A stretch of 64,000 nucleotides of DNA. Origin: Pseudogemmobacter bohemicus. Its GTDB lineage: Bacteria > Pseudomonadota > Alphaproteobacteria > Rhodobacterales > Rhodobacteraceae. How positions within the stretch are numbered: the first letter of the stretch is position 1; each line of letters opens with the position of its first letter. Below, piece after piece: positions 57,373 to 64,000 of this stretch. A model generated the notes under the pieces. The model worked only from the letters and a program-made list of their open reading frames with translations, was not told the DNA's origin and made no database searches. A program made the translations under genes and the position numbers. The stretch is taken from positions 336,460 to 400,459 of the forward strand of contig NZ_QNHG01000003.1 of the NCBI RefSeq assembly GCF_003290025.1, in the 5' to 3' direction.

Positions 57373-57618
57373 GGGCGATGTTCCGGGCTGGGGATCCTTT
57401 GCCCCATGCTGCGATTTTGCGCCGGCGGGAACCAGTGGCGAAATGGGATGGCCGGCATGCCTGCGGGTTGCGGCGCGGTCTGCGGCGCTTTTCATGGGGA
57501 TAACCCCGGGAAAATCCACAGATCGCGGCGTCACGCATTGACCTTGCCCGCCCAAATTCCGAGCATGTCCGACCAGGGCAGAGCACTGACTCGCGACAAT
57601 GAAAGATGAGGGCGCGGC

Positions 57619-60600
57619 TTGCGCTTTACCAAACTCAGGCTGAATGGCTTCAAAAGCTTTGTCGACCCCACGGATCTGGTGATCCATGAGGGGCTGACCG
57701 GTGTTGTCGGCCCGAATGGCTGCGGCAAATCGAACCTGCTTGAGGCGCTTCGCTGGGTCATGGGGGAGAACCGGCCGACCGCGATGCGCGGCTCGGGCAT
57801 GGATGATGTGATCTTCAACGGGGCGGCGACCAGGGGCGCGCGCAACTTTGCCGAGGTGGCGCTGGTTCTCGACAATGCCGACCGGCTGGCGCCTTCTGGC
57901 TTCAATGACAGTGATACGATCGAGATCGTCCGGCGGATAACCCGCGATGCGGGCTCGGCCTATAAGGCGAATTCGAAAGATGTGCGGGCGCGCGACGTGC
58001 AGATGCTGTTTGCCGATGCCTCGACCGGCTCGCACAGCCCGGCGCTGGTGCGGCAGGGGCAGATTTCCGAGCTGATCAACGCCAAACCGAAGGCGCGACG
58101 CCGGGTGCTGGAAGAGGCTGCGGGCATCTCGGGCCTTTACGCGCGCCGCCATGAGGCAGAGCTGAAACTGGCCGGGACCGAGACGAACCTCACCCGCGTC
58201 GATGATGTGCTGGAGCAGCTGGCCCAGCAGCTTTCCGTGCTGACCCGCCAGGCCCGGCAGGCGGCGCGCTATCGCGAGATTTCCGATGAATTGCGGCAAT
58301 CCGAGGGGATGCTTCTGTACCGCCGCTGGCGCGAAGCCGATCTGGCGCGGGGCGAGGCGGAATCGGTGCTGCGCGACCGGCTGATTGCCCAGGGCAAGGC
58401 CGAGATGGCGGCGCGTGATGCCACAAAGGCGCGCGAGGCGGCCGAGGACGGTTTGCCCGCGCGGCGCGAGGAAGAGGCCATTGCGGCGGCGATCCTGCAG
58501 CGGCTGATGCTGCAACGCGACGCGCTTGGCGATCAGGAGAAACAGGCGCTGGCCCGGATCGAAACGCTGCGCGCCCGGATCGGTCAGCTTGGGAATGATA
58601 TCGAGCGTGAGGCGGGGCTGAACCGCGACGCGGGCGAGGTGATCCAGCGGCTGCAATGGGAAATCGACCAGATCGCAAAGGCGCATGAGGGCCATGACGA
58701 GCGGCTTGCCGAGGCGGTCGAGGCGGCGCGTGAGGCGGGGGCGATCCTGACCGACCGCGAGACGCTGATGTCCGAGGCGACCGAGGATGCGGCGCGGCTG
58801 GCGGCCCGGCATCAGTCGGCGACGCGGCTGGTGCAGGAAAGCCGCACGGCTGTGGAGCGTGCCGAGGCCGAGGCGCTGCGCGCCCGCGATGCGGTTGCAA
58901 GCGCCGATGAGACGCTGGCCGGGGCCGGTGAGGCTTTCGAGGCCGCCGAAGAGGCGCGCGAGGCGGCGGCGGAACTGACCGAGCGCACCGAAGCCGCGTT
59001 GGAACAGGCCGAAGAGGCCCGGGCCGAGGCGCAATCGCGCGAGGCCGAGGCCCGCGCTGCGCGCTCGGGAGCCGAGGGCGAGGCCAATGCTCTGCGCGCC
59101 GAACGGGCGGCTCTGGCCCGGCTGGTCGAGCGCGAGGCCCAGGCCGGGCATCAGCTTCTTGACCGGCTGGTGGTCGAACCGGGCTATGAAAAGGCGCTTG
59201 GCGCGGCTTTGTCGGATGACCTCCGCGCGCCGGAAATCGCTGCGGGCGAGCGCACCGGCTGGGGGCTTCTGGACCCCTATGTCACGCCGCAGCCGCTGCC
59301 GGCGGGCGCGGCGCCGCTGGCTGCAAAGGTCGAGGCGCCGGCTGTGCTGGCGCGGCGGCTGGGACAGATCGGCGTGGTCAGCCGCGAGGATGGCTTCCGT
59401 CTGCAATCCGATCTGAAACCCGGTCAGCGCCTCGTCAGCGCCGAGGGCGATCTCTGGCGGTGGGACGGTTTTCGCTCTGGTGCCGAGGATGCGCCTTCGG
59501 CGGCGGCCCTGCGGCTGCAACAGCTGAACCGGCTGCAACGGCTGAAACAGGATCTGGAAGAGGCGACGGCAAAGGCCGAGGGCGCCGCTCAGGCACATGA
59601 TGTGCTACAGGCGCGGCTCCAGGACCTTGCCCGCGCCGATCAGCTGGCCCGCGAGGCGCGGCGGTCCGCCGATCAGCGCCTCGCCGAGGCCGACCGCGCG
59701 CTGTCAAAGGCCGAGGCCGGGCGCACCCTCGCCACCGGCCGGCTGGAGGCGGCGCGGATCTCCGTCGCCCGCTATGAGGATGACGCCATGGCCGCCCGCG
59801 CGCGGTTGCGCGAGGCCGAGACCGGGATGACGGATCTCCCTGATCTCGACCAGGCGCGTGAGGCGGTCGAGACCGCGCGGATGACGGTCGAGGCGGCGCG
59901 GATCACCATGATGACGCGCCGGTCTGGCCATGACGAGCTGCGCCGCGAGGGCGAGGCGCGCATCCGCCGCCGCCAGGAGGCGACGAAGGAACTCTCGGGC
60001 TGGAACCACCGGCTGGAAACCGCCGGCAAGCGCAGTCTGGAACTGACGGAACGCCGCGCTGAGGCCGAGGAAGAGCTGGCCGAAGCCAGCGAGGCCCCCG
60101 AGGAAATCGCCGCGAAACGCGAGGAACTGGGCGATGCGATAGCGGAGGCCGAGGCCCGCCGGAGCGAGGCCGCGACCGCGCTGATCGAGGCCGAGACCGC
60201 GCTGCGCGAGGCGCAGATCACCGAGCGGGATGCCGAGCGCCTCGCCGGTGAGGCCCGCGAATCCCGCGCCCGCGCCGAGGCGCGACTCGATGCCGCCCGC
60301 GAAGGCGTGGCCCATGCCGCCGACCGCATCGCCGAGGAGGCCGACCGCACGCCGCAGGAATTGCTCGCCTCGCTCAGGGCCGATCCCGACAGGATGCCCG
60401 ATGCCGATACGCTGGATCAGGACGTGCAGCGCCTGAAACGCCAGCGCGAGGCACTTGGCGCGGTCAACCTGCGCGCCGAAGAGGATGCAAAGCAGATTGA
60501 TACGGAATATCAGCAGCTTGCGACCGAGAAAAACGACCTCGAAGAGGCCGTCCGCAAGCTGCGCGCCGGTATCCAGGGCCTGAACAAAGAGGGCCGCGAG

Positions 60601-61074
60601 CGCCTCCTGACCGCCTTTGAGCAGGTCAATTCCAACTTCTCGATGCTCTTCACCCATCTCTTCGGCGGCGGCGAGGCACGGCTTGTGCTGGTCGAATCCG
60701 ATGACCCGCTTGAGGCGGGGCTCGAGATCATGTGCCAGCCGCCCGGCAAGCGCCTGGCGACGCTCTCGCTGCTTTCGGGCGGCGAACAGACGCTGACGGC
60801 GCTGGCGCTGATCTTCGGCGTCTTCCTCGCCAACCCGGCGCCGATCTGCGTGCTGGACGAGGTCGACGCGCCACTCGATGACGCCAATGTCACCCGTTTC
60901 TGCGACCTGATGGATGAAATGACCCGCCGCACCGAGACCCGCTTCCTCGTCATCACCCACCATGCGGTGACCATGGCGCGGATGGACCGGCTGTTCGGCG
61001 TCACCATGCAGGAACAGGGCGTCAGCCAGCTGGTCTCGGTCGATCTGAGGAAAGCCGAGGCGCTTGTCGCGTGA
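57619..61074 (+). CDS. smc: Chromosome segregation ATPase SMC
   Basis: 1151-residue SMC protein. The N-terminal RFTKLRLNGFKSFVDP and Walker A GPNGCGKSN are followed by a long coiled coil and a central hinge (about 500-620, with LDPYVTPQPLPAG and DLWRWDGFRS). A second coiled coil and the C-terminal ABC signature LLSGGEQTLTALAL with Walker B PICVLDEVDAPLDDANV follow. It organises and segregates the chromosome. The start is TTG with a GAGGG upstream; no in-frame ATG fits the conserved N-terminus. ScpA/ScpB are not in the window. Confidence 0.96.
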   Translation: MRFTKLRLNGFKSFVDPTDLVIHEGLTGVVGPNGCGKSNLLEALRWVMGENRPTAMRGSGMDDVIFNGAATRGARNFAEVALVLDNADRLAPSGFNDSDTIEIVRRITRDAGSAYKANSKDVRARDVQMLFADASTGSHSPALVRQGQISELINAKPKARRRVLEEAAGISGLYARRHEAELKLAGTETNLTRVDDVLEQLAQQLSVLTRQARQAARYREISDELRQSEGMLLYRRWREADLARGEAESVLRDRLIAQGKAEMAARDATKAREAAEDGLPARREEEAIAAAILQRLMLQRDALGDQEKQALARIETLRARIGQLGNDIEREAGLNRDAGEVIQRLQWEIDQIAKAHEGHDERLAEAVEAAREAGAILTDRETLMSEATEDAARLAARHQSATRLVQESRTAVERAEAEALRARDAVASADETLAGAGEAFEAAEEAREAAAELTERTEAALEQAEEARAEAQSREAEARAARSGAEGEANALRAERAALARLVEREAQAGHQLLDRLVVEPGYEKALGAALSDDLRAPEIAAGERTGWGLLDPYVTPQPLPAGAAPLAAKVEAPAVLARRLGQIGVVSREDGFRLQSDLKPGQRLVSAEGDLWRWDGFRSGAEDAPSAAALRLQQLNRLQRLKQDLEEATAKAEGAAQAHDVLQARLQDLARADQLAREARRSADQRLAEADRALSKAEAGRTLATGRLEAARISVARYEDDAMAARARLREAETGMTDLPDLDQAREAVETARMTVEAARITMMTRRSGHDELRREGEARIRRRQEATKELSGWNHRLETAGKRSLELTERRAEAEEELAEASEAPEEIAAKREELGDAIAEAEARRSEAATALIEAETALREAQITERDAERLAGEARESRARAEARLDAAREGVAHAADRIAEEADRTPQELLASLRADPDRMPDADTLDQDVQRLKRQREALGAVNLRAEEDAKQIDTEYQQLATEKNDLEEAVRKLRAGIQGLNKEGRERLLTAFEQVNSNFSMLFTHLFGGGEARLVLVESDDPLEAGLEIMCQPPGKRLATLSLLSGGEQTLTALALIFGVFLANPAPICVLDEVDAPLDDANVTRFCDLMDEMTRRTETRFLVITHHAVTMARMDRLFGVTMQEQGVSQLVSVDLRKAEALVA

Positions 61075-61087
61075 TGACGGTCGCCTG

Positions 61088-61432
61088 ATGCACTCCCTTC
61101 TGGAACAGGCAGGCTTTCCCGGCATCGAGGCCGAAGGCGAAACCCTCTGGGCGCGGCTCTCGGCCAGCGGCCCGGAATTCCGCGCCGACCCGGAAGGCGG
61201 CGCCTGGATCCTGACCCTCCTCTGGCCGGTGCGCCTCGATACGGCAACGCTTGAAGCCTGGAACGACCAGAATCCCGGCGCCTTTCTCGATCTCGCGGGC
61301 GGCGAAACCCGATTGCGTATGGGCGCAGAAACCGCCGCCGATCTGGACCTCTGGGCCAAAACCGCCGAGAGCATGATCCAGACCTGTCTCTCCTTCCGCC
61401 GCCGGCAGCGCGAACGCGGCGAAGGCATGTAG
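61088..61432 (+). CDS. Small protein of unknown function after smc
   Basis: 114-residue protein, 13 bases after smc. It has the segments AWILTLLWPVRLDTATLEAWN and AADLDLWAKTAESMIQTCL. No family is recognised. It is likely co-transcribed with smc, and an accessory role there is only a guess. The ATG at 61088 is preferred; upstream in-frame extension into the smc stop region is short. Confidence 0.6.
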   Translation: MHSLLEQAGFPGIEAEGETLWARLSASGPEFRADPEGGAWILTLLWPVRLDTATLEAWNDQNPGAFLDLAGGETRLRMGAETAADLDLWAKTAESMIQTCLSFRRRQRERGEGM

Positions 61433-61436
61433 ACGC

Positions 61437-61502
61437 CTTTTCATCTGTCCGGAAATATCCCGGGGGAGTCCCGGAACGGGACGGGGGCAGCGCCCCCTTC
61501 TG
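61437..61502. repeat. Intergenic hairpin element (inverted single arm)
   Basis: CTTTTCATCTGTCCGGAAATATCCCGGGGGA followed by hairpins GTCCCGGAACGGGAC and GGGGGCAGCGCCCCC. It is the inverted form of the GGGATATTTNNGGACAGATGAAA arm and lies between convergent genes. Confidence 0.6.
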
Positions 61503-61534
61503 TTTCTTCGCCCTTTCCGGTTCTTCCCGGGCCG

Positions 61535-62086
61535 CTACCCGCGCGAAACCACGCGGATCTCATCGCCCTGTCGCAGCACCCCGTCGCGCTCGATCGAACA
61601 GAGGATGCCGCGCAGCCGCAGCGCGCGATGCTCGGGCAGGTTCACCCAGACCATCGCATCCTCGCCATAGCGCACCTTCCATTTCACACAGGCATCGTTG
61701 AACACCTCCGACACCCGGATCAGCGCCGTCCCCGCCTCCAGCAGCGCACCGACCGGCAGATTGGCCTCGGATGTGTCGAGATCGGCGATCACCGGATCGC
61801 CCGGATGCACCGCCGCGTCCGGATCAGGGCGCACCAGATCATGTACCCGCGCCGGCAGGATCGAGACCTGGATCGCCGGGTCGGGCGAGCCATCCTCCAG
61901 CCGGAGCCAGGGCTCTTTTGACCAGCGCTCGCCCGGGATGCCGCCCGTGACCGTCATCACCAGCCGGTCCGGATGTTCGCGCAGATTGCGCCCGGGGCGG
62001 AAGGTCAGCTGCCGCGCCGTTGTCACCTCTTTCGGAGCCTCGGTCACATGCCGGATACCGGCCATCAGCACATCCATCGGCGTCAT
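61535..62086 (-). CDS. MOSC domain protein
   Basis: 183-residue stand-alone MOSC (molybdenum cofactor sulfurase C-terminal) domain. It shows GRNLREHPDRLVMTVTGGIPGERW, PARVHDLVRPDP and the cysteine loop VFNDACVKWKVRYGEDAMVWVN, then LRLRGILCSIERDGVLRQGDEIRVV. MOSC proteins handle molybdenum-cofactor sulfur; the substrate of this one is unknown. It overlaps the upstream glycosyltransferase gene by 4 bases. Confidence 0.88.
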   Translation of the reverse strand: MTPMDVLMAGIRHVTEAPKEVTTARQLTFRPGRNLREHPDRLVMTVTGGIPGERWSKEPWLRLEDGSPDPAIQVSILPARVHDLVRPDPDAAVHPGDPVIADLDTSEANLPVGALLEAGTALIRVSEVFNDACVKWKVRYGEDAMVWVNLPEHRALRLRGILCSIERDGVLRQGDEIRVVSRG

Positions 62087-63012
62087 GTCCCACCCCCCTG
62101 CAAGCCGCTTTCAGACAAGCCCGCGATCCGGCGCCGCAGGTCAAGCTGCGCCTCGACCAGCCGCCCGGCCCCGCGCAGAAGATCAGCCGTTTCCGGATGC
62201 AGCATCTGCGTCACCCGGTAGAAATCCGCAATCTGTCCGGGGCTGGCCGCCGCAAGCCAGGCCTGCATCCCGGGCCGGTACTGATAGGCGCCGCGCGTCA
62301 GGCGGAACGGCAGCGCTGCCAGCCAGTCCTGGCGGGCTTCGGCATGGAAATGCAAAAGGCGCAGCCCGGGATGGAACTCTGGCCCCGGCAGCCGCTCGCC
62401 ACCGATAAACGCCCCGTGCAGGCGGGGCGACAGCCCCGGCACGCCCGAGCGAAAAAACACCTTGCCGGCGGAATGCGACAGCATCGCCTCGGGCAGGATT
62501 TCGGCATACTCGCCCAGAACCGGTACGCGCAGCGCCGCATGGGGCTGCTTCAGGGCGCCGCGAAAGATCCGGGCAGTGTAGATGTCATCGGGAAGATCCG
62601 GATCATGCATCGCCTCGAAAGGCGCCATCCGGCACAGGATGTCCCTGGCTGGCAGACAGCCCAGCACCTCGGAGACCGGCCTCACCGGCCAGATGAATTC
62701 ATCGACATCAATATGGCCAAGCCAGTCGGCTCCGCCCTTGCGGTAGACCATGCGGGCATTCTTCGCCTGGCGGTTCTGGTGCCGCCCGGGCCGCCCGCCA
62801 AGCGCCTGCCAATGGGCCTCGTCACAGGCGATCAGGCGCACCCCTGGCAGGCCCCGCGCCGCAATCGCCGCCAGCGCCGGATCAGCGGGCTCATCAAAGC
62901 ACAGGGTGATTTCAGCCGCGCCCAGATCCAGGTGCCAGGCGAGGAAGGCGAGGATCTTCTCCCCGGGCGCTTTCACCGTGGCGACCAGCGCCCAGGAGGC
63001 CCGGCGCCTCAT
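62083..63012 (-). CDS. Glycosyltransferase family 2-like protein
   Basis: 309 residues of the Glyco_tranf_2_4 (GT92/DUF23-like) group. It has ALVATVKAPGEKILAFLAWHLDLGA, the DXD-type metal site in WLGHIDVDEFIWP and a downstream RMVYRKGGADWL-preceding block with KNARMVYR. Donor and acceptor are unknown; envelope polysaccharide is plausible. It starts at 63012 in the ATGA overlap with the transglycosylase stop and ends in another ATGA with the MOSC gene. Confidence 0.85.
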   Translation of the reverse strand: MRRRASWALVATVKAPGEKILAFLAWHLDLGAAEITLCFDEPADPALAAIAARGLPGVRLIACDEAHWQALGGRPGRHQNRQAKNARMVYRKGGADWLGHIDVDEFIWPVRPVSEVLGCLPARDILCRMAPFEAMHDPDLPDDIYTARIFRGALKQPHAALRVPVLGEYAEILPEAMLSHSAGKVFFRSGVPGLSPRLHGAFIGGERLPGPEFHPGLRLLHFHAEARQDWLAALPFRLTRGAYQYRPGMQAWLAAASPGQIADFYRVTQMLHPETADLLRGAGRLVEAQLDLRRRIAGLSESGLQGGGT

Positions 63013-64000
63013 AGCAGGTCCAGGAGTTCCCGCGTCGGCCATGCATCCGCCGGCAGACCAAGGCGCTGCTGCTCAGTCTGGACCGCGCGCCGCGTGCCCG
63101 CGCCCAGCACCCCGTCAATCGCCCCGACATCATGGCCCAGTTCCTTGAGCCGCGTCTGCAGCGCCTTCATCTCCTCATCGGACAAAAGCGGGTCGGGAGA
63201 GGTGTTCAGCGCCGATTCCGCCCCTTCGATCAGGGTCGCGAAATAGGCGGCGGTGGTCACATAGGTCAGGCTTTTGTTCCATTTCAGCAGGACATGGAAA
63301 TTCGGAAACACCAGAAAAGCCGGCCCCTTGCGGCCCTGGGGCAGCAAAAGCGAGGCCTCAAGCTCGGCCGGCAGCGTATTGCCGCGCCGGGGCGCCACGC
63401 CAAGCGCCGCCCATTGCGCCACCGGCAGATCATTGTCCAGCCCGCTCAGCGCCCAGTCGAATGTCTCGGGCAGCACAACCTCGATCAGCCAGGGCTCACC
63501 GGCCCGCCAGCCGTGAGATTTCAGCATATTGGCGCCCGACATCAGCGCATCAGCGACCGAGGTTTTCAGCCGCACACGGCCGTCGCCATCGCCGTCTATA
63601 CCGCGTTCAAGAATATCCTGGGGCAGCATCTGGACCATGCCGATCTCGCCGGCCCAGGCGCCGGTCGTGTCCAGCGGCAGATCGCCTTTCGCGAAAAGCC
63701 GCATCGCGGCAAAGGCCTGCGGGCGGAACATCCCGGGCCGCCGGCAATCCCAGGCAAGGCTGAGGATCGCCTCGCGCGTGTTGTAATTGCCCTGAAAACG
63801 GCCGAAATCGGTTTCGAACCCCCAGATCGCCAGCATGACGCCGGGTGGCACGCCGTAAGTGGTCTCGGCGCGGGCGAACAGCTCCTGATTGCGGTCCCAG
63901 GCGATCATCGCATCGGGCTGGCGCTTGTCGCCGATCAGGCTTTGCGCGAATTCGAGAAAGGGTTTGCGGAACACGCCCTGGCGCTGATCGGCTTTCAGCA
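63009..64000 (-). CDS. Lytic murein transglycosylase (MltB type), partial
   Basis: The last 330 codons of a membrane-bound lytic transglycosylase; the gene runs off the right edge, so the start is not seen. An SLT-3 core has YGVPPGVMLAIWGFETDFGRFQGNYNT with the catalytic glutamate, DTTGAWAGEIGMVQMLPQDIL, ISANMLKSHGW-like helix and PNFHVLLKWNKSLTYVTTAAYFATLIEG. A C-terminal peptidoglycan-binding domain (ALQTRLKELGHDVGAIDGVLGAGTRRAV) follows. It is the first of three overlapping minus-strand genes. Confidence 0.9.
   Translation of the reverse strand, partial: LKADQRQGVFRKPFLEFAQSLIGDKRQPDAMIAWDRNQELFARAETTYGVPPGVMLAIWGFETDFGRFQGNYNTREAILSLAWDCRRPGMFRPQAFAAMRLFAKGDLPLDTTGAWAGEIGMVQMLPQDILERGIDGDGDGRVRLKTSVADALMSGANMLKSHGWRAGEPWLIEVVLPETFDWALSGLDNDLPVAQWAALGVAPRRGNTLPAELEASLLLPQGRKGPAFLVFPNFHVLLKWNKSLTYVTTAAYFATLIEGAESALNTSPDPLLSDEEMKALQTRLKELGHDVGAIDGVLGAGTRRAVQTEQQRLGLPADAWPTRELLDLL

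Noticed and set aside
57373-59598. Long upstream extension of lrgA antisense to smc
   Set aside because: The LrgA protein starts at the ATG at 57372. The extension has no domain and overlaps the start of smc.

Overview
The window is high-GC chromosomal DNA from an alphaproteobacterium, most likely a Rhodobacter/Gemmobacter-like member of the Rhodobacteraceae (Paracoccaceae). Three ethylmalonyl-CoA (EMC) pathway genes (mcl2, mch, ecm) lie beside mdh and the sdhCDAB operon, an association I recall from Rhodobacter sphaeroides. The many small genes with Rhodobacteraceae homologues (NnrU, DUF1737, DUF2794, NlpC/P60 next to an M17 aminopeptidase, PmtA-like methyltransferase) fit the same group. 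No rRNA, tRNA or CRISPR array was recognised. Almost every kilobase carries a real gene. Very long antisense frames are a by-product of the GC content.

Layout. Positions 1-17,000 are the central-carbon block: mdh, a TauE/SafE permease, csbD, mcl2 (malyl-CoA thioesterase), nnrU, mch (mesaconyl-CoA hydratase), then sdhC-sdhD-sdhA, four small lipoprotein genes, a 38-codon frame and sdhB. After these come an aldo/keto reductase, gdhA and ecm (ethylmalonyl-CoA mutase). Together the genes feed acetyl-CoA carbon through methylmalonyl/mesaconyl/malyl intermediates into malate and succinate. Positions 17,100-19,270 hold serB, a GNAT acetyltransferase and a second TauE/SafE permease. Positions 19,270-22,150 are a decayed mobile island: a frameshifted DUF6538-type integrase, a truncated SMP-30-like beta-propeller gene and the C-terminal third of a DUF3732 ATPase of the kind found in ABC-three-component conflict systems. 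Positions 22,150-42,840 are mostly housekeeping: zapE, a chemoreceptor, a YcaQ-type glycosylase, a phytase-like esterase, rlmN, ialB, an asparaginase, an aminopeptidase/NlpC pair, carbonic anhydrase, a ubiquinone hydroxylase, an amidase, an aminotransferase and ftsK.

Positions 42,840-44,700 are a second decayed patch containing fragments of a type ISP restriction-modification enzyme on the minus strand. It lies between ftsK and lolA, which are usually neighbours in this family. From 44,700 onward come pmtA, an LprI-like gene, lolA, a lytic transglycosylase lipoprotein, hspQ, a STAS/HATPase partner-switching pair and a gamma-glutamyltransferase. A compact overlapping run follows: free-Met-sulfoxide reductase, a tandem GFA protein, a homocysteine methyltransferase and rluA. 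The window ends with an FMN glutamate-synthase-like enzyme, an FMN reductase, lrgAB, smc, a MOSC protein, a glycosyltransferase and a lytic transglycosylase cut by the window edge.

The signals most worth following are: the cassette of four lipoproteins inside the sdh operon, two of which are tandem paralogues; three perfect GTGATCAC palindromes and a shared TGCAAT(T)GCGGC motif in the sdh, mcl2 and ecm promoters; and the two decayed defence remnants. A dispersed family of intergenic hairpin elements sits at gene ends throughout. No intact, clearly new defence or biosynthetic system was found.
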